Source: Rubrobacter calidifluminis (GTDB lineage: Bacteria; Actinomycetota; Rubrobacteria; Rubrobacterales; Rubrobacteraceae). Taken from it: a stretch of 64,000 nucleotides of DNA. The notes below the pieces were generated by a model that saw nothing but the letters and a program-made list of their open reading frames with translations, was not told the DNA's origin and did no database searches. The position numbers and the translations under genes were made by a program. Positions within the stretch are counted from its first letter, which is position 1, and each line of letters starts with the position of its first letter. Shown piece by piece: positions 7,748-16,401 of the stretch. Location: NCBI RefSeq assembly GCF_028617075.1, contig NZ_JAQKGV010000009.1, positions 62,001 through 126,000 on the forward strand, read 5' to 3'.

Positions 7748-8398
7748 ATGAGCTTCGAGGACGTGGCCCTCTCGCGGTTGCGGGGTCAGCGCGAGGAGGC
7801 CGACCGGGCGCTCTCGCTCGTCCGCGAGACCGAGGAGGTGGCTCGCGGTTTCGCCGAGCGGCTCTTCGCCGGGCTCGAATACACCGCGGAGCTCGGCCGG
7901 AAGGCCGGCTTCGATATCACCGCCGAGAGCGAGCGCGGTATCTTCACCATGCACGCAGAGGCCGCCCCGGGCTCGGAGGCCGAAGTGGCCTTCGCGCTGG
8001 TGCGTGGTGCGGCCGCCGAAACCGACGAGGATCTCATGCACGAGGAGCTCTCCCGCTACAGCCTCGACCCCTCCGGCTACTCCGGGCGCATCCTCGGCTG
8101 GTCCGAGCAGATAGGGGAGGAGGCCTGCCAGACCTTCGCGGTCTACCGCGACGGGCTGTGGAAGACCAAAGGTATCTTCGTCGCCCGCGCCCGGGGCCGC
8201 ACGGACGACCCGGACGAGGTGCTCAACGGGTTCTGCCTGCGTATCACCGGGCGCCTGATCGACCTGGCGGCGCTCACGGGCGGGGTGGGGCGCCGGTGGG
8301 CCGAGGACTCCTACACCCTGCTCGACCACCGACAGAGGAGCAAGCGACCACCGACCACGCTACGGCTGCCCCGACACGTGGAGCGCGCTCAGCGGTAG
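7748..8398 (+). CDS. conserved-looking protein of unknown function
   Basis: I do not recognise this 216-residue protein. The first ~60 residues look helical and charged (LRGQREEADRALSLVRETEEVARGF has an amphipathic pattern). The middle contains alternating short strands (GIFTMHAEAAPGSEAEVAFAL and TFAVYRDGLWKTKGIFVARA). The C-terminus is arginine- and proline-rich. There is no signal peptide or membrane segment, so it is probably cytoplasmic. It follows the SDR gene after seven bases and is likely cotranscribed with it. It ends three bases before the convergent winged-helix gene. Codon use matches its neighbours, so it is probably a real gene rather than an accidental frame. Confidence 0.65.
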   Translation: MSFEDVALSRLRGQREEADRALSLVRETEEVARGFAERLFAGLEYTAELGRKAGFDITAESERGIFTMHAEAAPGSEAEVAFALVRGAAAETDEDLMHEELSRYSLDPSGYSGRILGWSEQIGEEACQTFAVYRDGLWKTKGIFVARARGRTDDPDEVLNGFCLRITGRLIDLAALTGGVGRRWAEDSYTLLDHRQRSKRPPTTLRLPRHVERAQR

Positions 8399-8401
8399 GC
8401 T

Positions 8402-8725
8402 TCAGCTACCACGCTCCCGCACGGAGCGGATGCGGTATCCACCGGGGACCGGCTCGAGGAGCCCCTCCTCGCTCAGCTCGCCGAGGGCCCGAAGTATCTC
8501 GCCGTCGCCCGCGCCTTTGAGCAGGTTGCGCAGATCCTGCCGGTTGATCTCACCGTGGCCGGCGAACGAGCAGAGCCCGGCGTATAGGACCCGGGCGGGA
8601 GGGGAGAGGGGGGAGGACCAGATCTCCGGCTCGTACCAGAAATCTCCCGCCCCCGCCGCGTTCTCCGGTCGCTCTCCCCGGCCGTCCGCGAGCAGGATGA
8701 CCTCCGGCAGGTCCTCTCCGCTCAA
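8402..8725 (-). CDS. small winged-helix protein translationally coupled to the beta-CASP nuclease
   Basis: A 107-residue protein. Residues about 35-100 form a winged helix-turn-helix (LSPPARVLYAGLCSFAGHGEI, then LRNLLKGAG, then ALGELSEEGLLEPVPGGYRI). The pattern is that of replication-initiator/DnaD-N-type domains, in which a long helical turn precedes the recognition helix. The start is TTG at 8725 and overlaps the stop of the upstream nuclease gene (TTGA), so the two are translationally coupled. That coupling suggests a shared task in nucleic-acid metabolism, but no target is known. A transcription-factor role is the alternative. It has no cysteine or metal site. Confidence 0.65.
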   Translation of the reverse strand: MSGEDLPEVILLADGRGERPENAAGAGDFWYEPEIWSSPLSPPARVLYAGLCSFAGHGEINRQDLRNLLKGAGDGEILRALGELSEEGLLEPVPGGYRIRSVRERGS

Positions 8726-11163
8726 AGCACCGTGCGCACCGTCTCTCCCACGGCCGGCGTGTGGATCTTGTGGTTCGGCGCCAGCCGGTAGGCCAGATCG
8801 CTTATCCGACGCCGGGAGCCGTGGATCAGGATGATCTGACGCGGGTTGAGCCGCTCGGTGATGCTGAGCAGCTCGTCCTGCGTGCAGTGGGCGGCGAAGC
8901 TCACCCGCTCGACCCGCCAGTTCTCCTGCTCTCCGGCCGCCCGGTGCGCGCCGTAGGACGAGGCCGCGTTGGACGGGAGGATGACGGCGTTCTTCGGGTC
9001 CTTCTGCAGTCTCCTGCGGTAGAAGGCCGAGGCCCCACCCTGCATGGTCACCGGAGAGGCGATGATGGCGCAGGGGTTGGACAGGATGCGTTCACGCGCC
9101 CTGTCGTCGTTGTCCACGGCCCGGATGTTGTCCGAGAAGAAGAGCTCCTTCGGGTCGGTCTGCTGCAGGTAGGGCTTCATGTAGCCCAGCTGCTCCGCGT
9201 AGAGTCGCTCTGAGATCGTCACGACCGACCCGTCGACGTAGATGAACACGTCCCTCTCAAGCCCGTACTCCTCGCCGTAGCGCTTCAGGCCGAGGATTAT
9301 CTCCTGCGCCTGACCCAGCGCGTACGTCGGGATCAGGACGAGACCACCCCTCTCCTGGGTAGTCTCGTTGATCACGTGGACCATCTTCTTTATCGATTCG
9401 GAGAAGGGCTGGGGCTTCTGGTCGGCGAGCGTCGCCTCCATCACCAGCAGGTCTATATCGTGCACCTGCGGGAGCCGGGCCGAGGGGATCGAGAAGTGAT
9501 CCTCCATACAGATGTCCCCCGTGTGGAATACCGTGGCCGAGCCCGACTCTAACAGGACGCTCGCCGCACCCAGGATGTGCCCGCTCTCCGTGAGCGTGAC
9601 CCTGGCCCCCCCAACGTCGAACGGCTTGCCGAAGGGCATGGGCCTGAGCCGCTTCTTCACCTCGTGCAGCGGCGCACCTCCGGGGAGCCCCCCGCCCATC
9701 GCCGCGTGGTCATTGAGAGCACTCAGGATGAGCCGCGCCGACGGCGGTGTGCAGTAGATCGGCAGATCGGGCCTGTCGCGCACCAGCAGCGGCAGCGCCC
9801 CGCAGTGGTCCAGATGAGCGTGGGTTATCACCGCTGCGCTCAGGTTGTCGAGGTCGCTGAAGTCCGGGGCCATGGGGCCGTGCCCATCGGGCTTTATTCC
9901 GGCGTCGATCAGCACCCGGCTGCGCCCGAAATCGAGCAGGTGGCTGCTCCCGCCGACCTCCCCGGCGCCCCCGAGCGCCCTGAAGGAGAGCGTGGGCCTG
10001 CCGTTGCCCACCACCACGCGGTTGCCGGCGTTTCTCTCCCGGGGTTCTTGGGAAGGATCCGCTTCGTTCTCCTCCTCTGGATCTTGCCCGGCGGAGCCGT
10101 TCCTCCCGGAGGCCTCTCGCAGTTCTGAGTGGACCTGGAGTACCTTGCCCATGAACTCGAGCAGCCGGGCCGTGCGGCCCGCCGACTCGAGCGATTCCGG
10201 CATCGCTCCGACCTCGTTCTTCACCGCGCGTACCAGCAGTGCCCCGAAACCGGGATCCGTGAAGCGGGCGTTCTCCAGCGCGTCCCTTATCCGGTCGCGC
10301 TCTTCGCGGGTCTTCCCGAGCTCCTCGTAGAGCTCCTCCACCCGCCGGGCGGCCGTGGCGTAGGCGGAGCGCTCGCTCTCGAGCGATCGCTCGAGGTGCG
10401 CGTTACGCCGGTGGAGCTCCGAGAGGCGCTCCTTCATCTGGCTGTGCGCCTCGAGCGCGGCGGCCGCACGCTCTTCTGCCCTTCTGATCTGTGCTGCAGC
10501 ATTCTCGCGCTCGGAGCGCAGCACCTCGACCTCCTGTCCGAGCGCGCTGGCCTGTTCCCGGGCCGTCCGGGAGATGAACTGCAGGCGCTCGTTCTCCTTC
10601 CTGAGTTCCCCGAGACGCTGTTCCAGCTCCTTTACACGGGCATCCTTGGAAGCCTCCTCCTCGGCCTTCTCGTTCTCTTCCTTCCAGGCGTCGATGAGCT
10701 CCTGTACCAGCTCCGGGTCGGGCTCGTTCTCCGCGCTCAGGGCCGCCAGCAGCAGCCCCTCGGTGGTGTGAGCCTGACGCAGCTCCGCGAGTCTCTCCCG
10801 GTCGAGGTTCTCTACCGCATCCGAGGTCTCGGGCGGTATCTGCTCGGAGATCGCGGTGCGGAAGGCGTCCCAGGCCGCCTCGTCGTGCATGACCCGGCGT
10901 GCGATGCTGCGCAGCATCTGCGTGCTGCCACCTGCCTTGCGCGTGAGGGCATCAGCCTGGATGCCACGGGGGAGCAGGATCTCGTCGAGCCCCGGGACGC
11001 TCTTGCAGAGGTTCGCCAGAGCCCTCCTGGTGTCCAGCCGTCCGAGCCTCCGTATGAGAAGCTCCTCCGGAAGCTCCTCGGGTGGGAGGTTGCGCCGGTT
11101 GCGAGCTTCTGTCTCCTCTTTGTCTGCAGGGTCAATTCCTCCTCGCGATATGGAATCTGACAT
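8722..11163 (-). CDS. coiled-coil / metallo-beta-lactamase / beta-CASP ribonuclease fusion
   Basis: The C-terminal ~420 residues form a CPSF73/KOMO-like RNA-processing nuclease. They contain a metallo-beta-lactamase core with the HAHLDHCG zinc motif and the HTGDI aspartate, a beta-CASP insert (IPTYALGQAQE), and late histidines in SFAAHCTQDE and ILIHGSRRR. In front is an unusual ~380-residue extension. It has a helical region, then a long heptad-rich coiled coil at about residues 160-295, then an acidic low-complexity linker at about 350-385. Typical single-domain relatives have only ~430-450 residues. I chose the ATG at 11163 because GGAGG lies six bases upstream; a TTG five codons earlier is possible. 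The gene is coupled to the small winged-helix gene downstream. It is probably a cytoplasmic RNase with a self-assembly or partner-binding arm. Confidence 0.88.
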   Translation of the reverse strand: MSDSISRGGIDPADKEETEARNRRNLPPEELPEELLIRRLGRLDTRRALANLCKSVPGLDEILLPRGIQADALTRKAGGSTQMLRSIARRVMHDEAAWDAFRTAISEQIPPETSDAVENLDRERLAELRQAHTTEGLLLAALSAENEPDPELVQELIDAWKEENEKAEEEASKDARVKELEQRLGELRKENERLQFISRTAREQASALGQEVEVLRSERENAAAQIRRAEERAAAALEAHSQMKERLSELHRRNAHLERSLESERSAYATAARRVEELYEELGKTREERDRIRDALENARFTDPGFGALLVRAVKNEVGAMPESLESAGRTARLLEFMGKVLQVHSELREASGRNGSAGQDPEEENEADPSQEPRERNAGNRVVVGNGRPTLSFRALGGAGEVGGSSHLLDFGRSRVLIDAGIKPDGHGPMAPDFSDLDNLSAAVITHAHLDHCGALPLLVRDRPDLPIYCTPPSARLILSALNDHAAMGGGLPGGAPLHEVKKRLRPMPFGKPFDVGGARVTLTESGHILGAASVLLESGSATVFHTGDICMEDHFSIPSARLPQVHDIDLLVMEATLADQKPQPFSESIKKMVHVINETTQERGGLVLIPTYALGQAQEIILGLKRYGEEYGLERDVFIYVDGSVVTISERLYAEQLGYMKPYLQQTDPKELFFSDNIRAVDNDDRARERILSNPCAIIASPVTMQGGASAFYRRRLQKDPKNAVILPSNAASSYGAHRAAGEQENWRVERVSFAAHCTQDELLSITERLNPRQIILIHGSRRRISDLAYRLAPNHKIHTPAVGETVRTVL

Positions 11164-11287
11164 ACCAGCTCCCTCCAAATGTGCGATTTTCTTCTTTTTT
11201 CCTCATGTTTAAAATTCTATCATGGTGTTTTTGAGCTCCTTTGCGTGGGGCTTTCAATCCGCGGGCGCGTCGCTTAAACTCCCGGGT

Positions 11288-11545
11288 ATGGGATCAGAGA
11301 AGGTGAAGGTCCGGGCCTACTCCCCGGGGAGGTTCCCGATCCTGGTGGTGCAGTTTCCTTCCGGGGAGCTCAGGACCCTCTACTTCGAGACCGGATACGA
11401 CCCTGAATTCTCCAGGCACGTCGGCGAGCAGTGGCTGGTGGAGAACGCCATCGGCCGGCACAGCTTCGTGGGCCTTAACCCGCCGGATGAGATTTCGTTG
11501 GCCGGGCTCAAGGAGTACGTGGAGCGCAGAAGGGTACGGGACTAG
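11288..11545 (+). CDS. small conserved-looking cytoplasmic protein (85 aa)
   Basis: This 85-residue protein starts at the ATG at 11288 (MGSEKVKVRAY). It alternates short beta strands (FPILVVQFPSGELRTLYFETG) with a C-terminal helix (LKEYVERRRVRD). I do not recognise the family. The strand pattern resembles small single-domain KTSC-like or SH3-like folds, but that is a guess. A TAAACT hexamer ends seven bases before the ATG and could serve as the -10 of a leaderless transcript. The 3' end overlaps the convergent pknB gene by four bases. A longer frame from 11222 is possible, but its extra residues look non-coding. Confidence 0.55.
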   Translation: MGSEKVKVRAYSPGRFPILVVQFPSGELRTLYFETGYDPEFSRHVGEQWLVENAIGRHSFVGLNPPDEISLAGLKEYVERRRVRD

Positions 11546-13614
11546 CCTCCGGCGTTCTTTTTTGGCTGACCTTTCCTGGAGGGCGGGTTGCTCTTGGCGG
11601 CTCCGCCATCCCCGGCGGGTCCTTTCTTCTTGATCACGCCCGAGCCAGCGCCGGGTTTGGGGTTTGATCCAGACGGCTTTGTCGAGGGGTTGGAGCTCCC
11701 TGGGGAGCTGTGCTTGCCGCCCGAGCCACCCGGCTGGCTGGAGTGGTTCGCGCCACCCGTGCTCGCTCCTCCACCCGCGGGACCCGAGCTGTAGGAGAGC
11801 GTGACGTACGTGCCTTTAGTCACCTGGCTTCCGGCGGCCGGGTCGGTGGATACGACCGTACCGGCCGGCTTGCTGCTTGTCACCTCCACCAGTCTGTACC
11901 CGAGGCCCGCGCGGATGAGCGTGCTCTCCGCCTCACCGAGACTCTTGCCCACGACGTCCGGCACCGTGACCTTCGGGATTGGCTTCGGACCCGCACTCAA
12001 GGTTATGTCCACCGCTGTGCCAGGCCGCACCTGCGCCCCCGGTTTGGGGTTCTGGTTTATGACGCCCCCCTTTCCGATCTGGTCGTTGTAGTGGGAGACG
12101 ACGCTGCCCAGCCTGAGCCCGTACTTCTCCAAAATGGCCTGCGCCTGATCCTGGCTGACGCCGTAGGGGATGTCCGGGACGGTGACCAGCTTGGGGCCGG
12201 TCCCGACCGTGATCCTGACCGTCGACCCGGCCGCAGCCTCTGATCCCCCGCCGGGATCCTGGGAGATCACCTTCCCGGACTGCCCCGGGGAGCTCTCGGC
12301 CTGCTTGACGGAGACCTTGAAGCCTGCATTTTGCAGGGTACCCTCCGCATCGGAGGCCGAGCTCCCCGTCACGTCCGGGACGCTCACGAGCTGGGTCCCT
12401 ACCACGGTGAGCTTTATCTCGGAGCCTTTCTTAGCCTTTCCTCCCGACGGGTCCTGCCCTACGACCGTGTCGACGGGCTTTCGGCTCCTGACCTTCCCTG
12501 CCACGACGGCCCTCAAGCCGCTGTCTTTCGCTCTGGCCTTCGCCTCGTCGAGCTTCATGCCGGTTAGGTCCGGCACGGATACCATCCGCGGCCCGCTCGC
12601 CTGCGGCTGGTTGCCGAGCAGGCTGTACGCTATCCCGCCTATGATCGCCGCGATCAGGAGCAGGATGCCGGCCACCAGCGGCAACGCCCGCCGCCTCCGC
12701 TTCCGCTCGGCTCTGGACGGATATACGAGCGTGTCGCCCTGGCGCGTTCTCCGCTGCGGGCCTTCCAGCACCTGGGTCGTCGCGTTCTCGGGGATCTTGT
12801 CGTCGATCACCCGCTCGAGGTCTTCTATGAGCTCCGCGTCGCTTGTGTAGCGGTCTTTGGGATCCTTGGCGAGTAGCTTGACGACTATCGCGTTGATCCC
12901 TCCCGGTATCCTGGGATCGAGCTCCCGCGGGGGCCTGAGCGAGCCGTTTACGTGCTTCATCGCGATGCCGATCGGGGTGTCCGCGTCGTAAGGCAGTTCT
13001 CCGGTGAGCATCTCGTAAAAGACCACACCGAGCGAATAGAGGTCGCTCGCCGGGCCGACCGGCTCGCCCATCGCCTGCTCGGGCGAGATGTAGTGGGCGG
13101 TGCCCAGGATGAGGCCGGTCTTCGTCATCGTCGAGGAGGTCGCGGCCCGCGCGATGCCGAAGTCCGTGACCTTCAGGTCACCGTCGGCGGTGATCAAAAT
13201 GTTGTGCGGCTTTATGTCCCTGTGTACCACGCCCCGTTTGTGCGCCGCCTCCAGGGCCTGCGCTATCTGCAGCGCTACCTTCGCGGCTGTCTTCGGGGGC
13301 AGTGGGCCCTTCTTCGCGATGCGGTCCTTGAGAGTTCCTCCGGGGAGATACTCCATCGCGATGTAGTAGGTGCCGTCGTCGGTGGCCCCCCGGTCGTAGA
13401 TGGAGACGATGTTGGGATGGGAGAGCGCCGCTGCGCTCTGGGCTTCGCGCCGGAAGCGCTCAACGAACTCCTCGTCCTTGGCGTAGCGCTCGTTCATTAT
13501 CTTCAGCGCCACGTCGCGGTCGAGAACGTTGTCGTGGGCGAGGTAGACATCTGCCATACCACCGCTGCCCAGAAGCCTCTTTATCCTGTAGCGGTTGTCT
13601 ACGAGTTGCTGCAT
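11542..13614 (-). CDS. pknB: PASTA-domain Ser/Thr protein kinase, PknB type
   Basis: A 690-residue receptor-like kinase. The kinase domain (about 1-270) has a Gly-rich loop (LGSGGMADVY), VALK lysine, HRDIKPHN catalytic loop, DFG and the SPEQA region. A juxtamembrane stretch is followed by one membrane helix (about 320-345) and four extracellular PASTA repeats (VPDLTG, VPDVTG, VPDIPYG, VPDVVG). PASTA repeats sense muropeptides/lipid II. The last ~75 residues are a Gly/Ser/Lys-rich, probably disordered extracellular tail. The start is the ATG at 13614, nine bases after a perfect TATAAT, although a GTG three codons upstream is also open. It lies at the end of the cell-wall cluster and has its own promoter. 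Confidence 0.95.
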   Translation of the reverse strand: MQQLVDNRYRIKRLLGSGGMADVYLAHDNVLDRDVALKIMNERYAKDEEFVERFRREAQSAAALSHPNIVSIYDRGATDDGTYYIAMEYLPGGTLKDRIAKKGPLPPKTAAKVALQIAQALEAAHKRGVVHRDIKPHNILITADGDLKVTDFGIARAATSSTMTKTGLILGTAHYISPEQAMGEPVGPASDLYSLGVVFYEMLTGELPYDADTPIGIAMKHVNGSLRPPRELDPRIPGGINAIVVKLLAKDPKDRYTSDAELIEDLERVIDDKIPENATTQVLEGPQRRTRQGDTLVYPSRAERKRRRRALPLVAGILLLIAAIIGGIAYSLLGNQPQASGPRMVSVPDLTGMKLDEAKARAKDSGLRAVVAGKVRSRKPVDTVVGQDPSGGKAKKGSEIKLTVVGTQLVSVPDVTGSSASDAEGTLQNAGFKVSVKQAESSPGQSGKVISQDPGGGSEAAAGSTVRITVGTGPKLVTVPDIPYGVSQDQAQAILEKYGLRLGSVVSHYNDQIGKGGVINQNPKPGAQVRPGTAVDITLSAGPKPIPKVTVPDVVGKSLGEAESTLIRAGLGYRLVEVTSSKPAGTVVSTDPAAGSQVTKGTYVTLSYSSGPAGGGASTGGANHSSQPGGSGGKHSSPGSSNPSTKPSGSNPKPGAGSGVIKKKGPAGDGGAAKSNPPSRKGQPKKNAGG

Positions 13615-13623
13615 ACCCGGCAC

Positions 13624-13629
13624 ATTATA
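13624..13629 (-). promoter_or_regulatory. -10 box of pknB
   Basis: A perfect TATAAT on the minus strand lies between the pbpA stop and the pknB ATG at 13614. Nine bases separate it from that ATG, so transcription probably starts next to the start codon and decides it against the GTG at 13623. No clear -35 is present. pknB can thus be transcribed apart from the upstream rodA-pbpA genes. Confidence 0.65.
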
Positions 13630-13654
13630 CAGATAACACGACTGGGGCTTGTTA

Positions 13655-15079
13655 CTAGAGATGCTCTCTGAGAGCCTGCTGCATGACCTTCTGCGCCAGC
13701 GGTACGGCGTTCGTCTCGCTGTCGCCGCCGTTGTGGACGAGCACGGCGACTGCTATCTTCGGGTCGTTCGCCGGAGCGAAGGAGATGAACCAGGCATCGG
13801 GAGCTCCCGAGGGTGTCTCCGCCGTCCCGGTCTTGCCGGCGACGGTGACACCGGGTATCTTCGCCCCACCAGCGTCTCCGTCGGTTACCACCGACTGCAT
13901 CATCTGGTTGAGGGTCTGGGCGGTCTGAGTGTCGAGCACTCTGTGATCCTCGGAGGGGTGCGTCCTCTCCAGGAGCACGCCCTCCGGGGAGCGCACCTCT
14001 TTTATGATCCTGGGCTTCATCATGACTCCGTCGTTGGCGATGGTCGCAGCGACCATCGCCATCTCGAAGGGGGTGGCCTGCACCTGAGCCTGCCCGAAGG
14101 CCGCGGTAGCCAGGTAGTTTCTGTCCCACTTCGACGGTGGGGGACCGACGCTGCTCGGCGTGATCTGCAGCGGCAGGTCGTTGTAGGAATCGCCGAAGCC
14201 GAAAGCTCTCGCTGTGTCATATAGAGCCTTAGCCCCGACGTACTCCACGGCAACCTTGGCGAAGATCACGTTTATCGAGAGGTCGAGCGCCTTCTGGAAG
14301 GTGACGTTGCCGTAGGAAGCCCCCTTGTAGTTGGTGACCGCGTAACCGCCCCCCATCGGGTAATAGTAGCCGGGGTCGTTGAAGACGTCGGTTGGCTTGA
14401 CGCCCTTTTTGAGGGCCGCCGCCGCGGTTATCACCTTCATCGTCGAGCCCGGTGGGTACAGACCCTGAGTTGCTCGGTCGAGCAGCAGGTCGTCGGGGCT
14501 TTTCTGGATCTGCTTGAAGTTCTCGTCTATATTGTTCGGGTCGTAGGACGGGTAGGATGCCAGGGCGAGGATCTCGCCGGTCTTCGGGTTCAGGGCAACG
14601 ATCGCCCCCTTGCCGCTGCTGCTGTTTTTGATCAGGTCGTAGGAGAGCCTCTGCAGCCTGGGGTCAAGCGTCAGCTCGACGTTGTCACCCGGCTGCGGGC
14701 CCCCGGAGAGCTGGTTGAGGAGCTCGTCGAGGGTCCTCGGCTCCGCATTGCCGGAGAGGTTGGAGTTCTCCGTGAGCTCTATGCCGGTTGCGCCGTATCT
14801 CTGGCTCCAGTAGCCGACCACATTCGAGTAGAGCGCCCCCTGTGGGTAGACCCGCTGGTAATCCTTGCCGTTCTTCACGCTCTTCGCAAGCACCGTCTGC
14901 CCGTCGCGGGCGAGGATGAGACCCCGGGGTGCCTGCAACTCGCGCTGGCTCTGCAGCCCGTTGTTCGGGTTGTCCGCGAGCGTCTGCTTGGCGTAGACCT
15001 GCCAGTAGGCCAGGACGCCGACCAGCGCCACGAAGCCGCAGCAGAAGACGTAGAAGATGCGCCTCAGATGCCTGTTCAC
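13655..15079 (-). CDS. pbpA: class B penicillin-binding protein, PbpA-like transpeptidase
   Basis: This 474-residue peptidoglycan transpeptidase has an N-terminal membrane anchor (about residues 7-25) and a short dimerisation region. The penicillin-binding domain contains the active-site STMK, the SxN motif as SIN and the KTGT box. Class B enzymes crosslink glycan strands made by a SEDS glycosyltransferase. The gene overlaps rodA by four bases, and the RodA-PbpA pair is the standard elongation/septation unit of Actinobacteria. Length and motif spacing match the PbpA group rather than FtsI, which normally carries a longer N-terminal region. No PASTA repeats are present here. Confidence 0.94.
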   Translation of the reverse strand: MNRHLRRIFYVFCCGFVALVGVLAYWQVYAKQTLADNPNNGLQSQRELQAPRGLILARDGQTVLAKSVKNGKDYQRVYPQGALYSNVVGYWSQRYGATGIELTENSNLSGNAEPRTLDELLNQLSGGPQPGDNVELTLDPRLQRLSYDLIKNSSSGKGAIVALNPKTGEILALASYPSYDPNNIDENFKQIQKSPDDLLLDRATQGLYPPGSTMKVITAAAALKKGVKPTDVFNDPGYYYPMGGGYAVTNYKGASYGNVTFQKALDLSINVIFAKVAVEYVGAKALYDTARAFGFGDSYNDLPLQITPSSVGPPPSKWDRNYLATAAFGQAQVQATPFEMAMVAATIANDGVMMKPRIIKEVRSPEGVLLERTHPSEDHRVLDTQTAQTLNQMMQSVVTDGDAGGAKIPGVTVAGKTGTAETPSGAPDAWFISFAPANDPKIAVAVLVHNGGDSETNAVPLAQKVMQQALREHL

Positions 15080-16398
15080 CCGGCGTACTCCTCCTCCCCG
15101 ACGTAGGCCCGCTTCTTTTCTGTTGCGTAGTCCTTCCCGGCCCGCTCGGAGATTACCAGGAGGAGCCCCGTGAGTATGAAGTTGCCCACGATCGAAGACC
15201 CCCCGTATGAGACGAACGGCAGGGTGACGCCCGTGAGCGGGATCGCCTTGGTCACCCCGCCGACTATGATCAGGGTCTGCAGCGCGAACATCGAGGTGAG
15301 ACCGAAGGCCAGGAGCTTGGCTGCGGGATCGCTCGAGAGCATGGCTATCTTGATCCCGCGGTAGACGAAGGCGAGGAAGACCAGAAGCAGGGCGCTAGCC
15401 CCCAGCAGCCCGAGCTCGCTTGCGACTGAGGCGAAGATGAAGTCGGTCTGCACGTCGGGTATGGTCTGGGCGAACCCTTCTCCGAGCCCGGTTCCCGTTA
15501 TCCCTCCGTCGGCGATGTTGAACAGGCTCTGGACCACCTGGTAGCAGCACTGGTCGTGGGCGTGGGGCCAGGGGTCGAGCCAGGCGATCACGCGCAGCTG
15601 GACGTGTCCGAAGAGATTGTAGGCCGCGTAAGCGCCGATGCCGAACAGGAGGGTGCCCAGAACCACATACGCCAGCCGCCCGGTGGCCACGTAGAGCATC
15701 AGGAGTGGCACCGCGAAGAACAGCAGGCTGTCGCCGAGGTCGTTCTCGACGACGAGCAGGAGCAACGAGGCCCCCCAGACCGCCGCCACCGGCCCGAAGT
15801 ACTTGAGCGCCGGGATCTGCATCCCCAGGAAGCTGCGGCTCGTCGCCGCCATCACCTCCCGCTTGTCCGCCAGGTACCCGGCGTAGAAGATGATCAGCGC
15901 TATCTTGGCGAACTCGGAGGGCTGGATGTTGACCGGACCGAGGTGCAGCCACAGCCGCGCCCCGTTCACCTCGTAGCCGAGCGGTGTCGCCACCGAGGCC
16001 ATGAACAATATCGCGACGAGCCCAATAAGGTACTTGTACTCGAGCAGACGTTCGTAGCCGCGGAAGAAGAGTATCACCAGGAGCATCGCGGCACTCCCGA
16101 CCAGGATCCAGACCACCTGCGTGGTCGCGAGGTTCTCCACCCCGCGTACATCGTAAGTGAGGCGGAAGATCATCACAAGCCCCACCCCGGTGAGCAGCGT
16201 CACTATCGGGAGAAGCAGGGCGTCCGCGTGCGGGAGCAGCAGACGAACCAGCAGATAGAGCGCGAGCAGCACCCCTGCGTATGCAGCCCCGTAGGCGAGC
16301 GGCGGGCTGGTTATGCCCTTGACGAAGATCAGGGTGGCGAATCCCACGAAGGTGATCGCGAGCGCGAGTATCATGGGGATCGTGGCGCGGCGGGCCAT
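15076..16398 (-). CDS. rodA: RodA/FtsW family SEDS peptidoglycan glycosyltransferase
   Basis: A 440-residue polytopic protein with about ten to twelve membrane segments. It carries SEDS-family signatures: the ARLWLHLGPVNIQPSEFAK region after the sixth segment, a late loop with NIADGGITGTGLGEG, and the closing PLTGVTLPFVSYGGSS. SEDS proteins polymerise lipid II into glycan strands and pair with a class B PBP. Here that partner is the overlapping pbpA. The gene follows pstP by three bases. Assignment to RodA rather than FtsW rests on its place in the fhaA-fhaB-pstP-rodA-pbpA order, so the symbol is slightly tentative. Confidence 0.93.
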   Translation of the reverse strand: MARRATIPMILALAITFVGFATLIFVKGITSPPLAYGAAYAGVLLALYLLVRLLLPHADALLLPIVTLLTGVGLVMIFRLTYDVRGVENLATTQVVWILVGSAAMLLVILFFRGYERLLEYKYLIGLVAILFMASVATPLGYEVNGARLWLHLGPVNIQPSEFAKIALIIFYAGYLADKREVMAATSRSFLGMQIPALKYFGPVAAVWGASLLLLVVENDLGDSLLFFAVPLLMLYVATGRLAYVVLGTLLFGIGAYAAYNLFGHVQLRVIAWLDPWPHAHDQCCYQVVQSLFNIADGGITGTGLGEGFAQTIPDVQTDFIFASVASELGLLGASALLLVFLAFVYRGIKIAMLSSDPAAKLLAFGLTSMFALQTLIIVGGVTKAIPLTGVTLPFVSYGGSSIVGNFILTGLLLVISERAGKDYATEKKRAYVGEEEYAG

Positions 16399-16401
16399 CG
16401 G

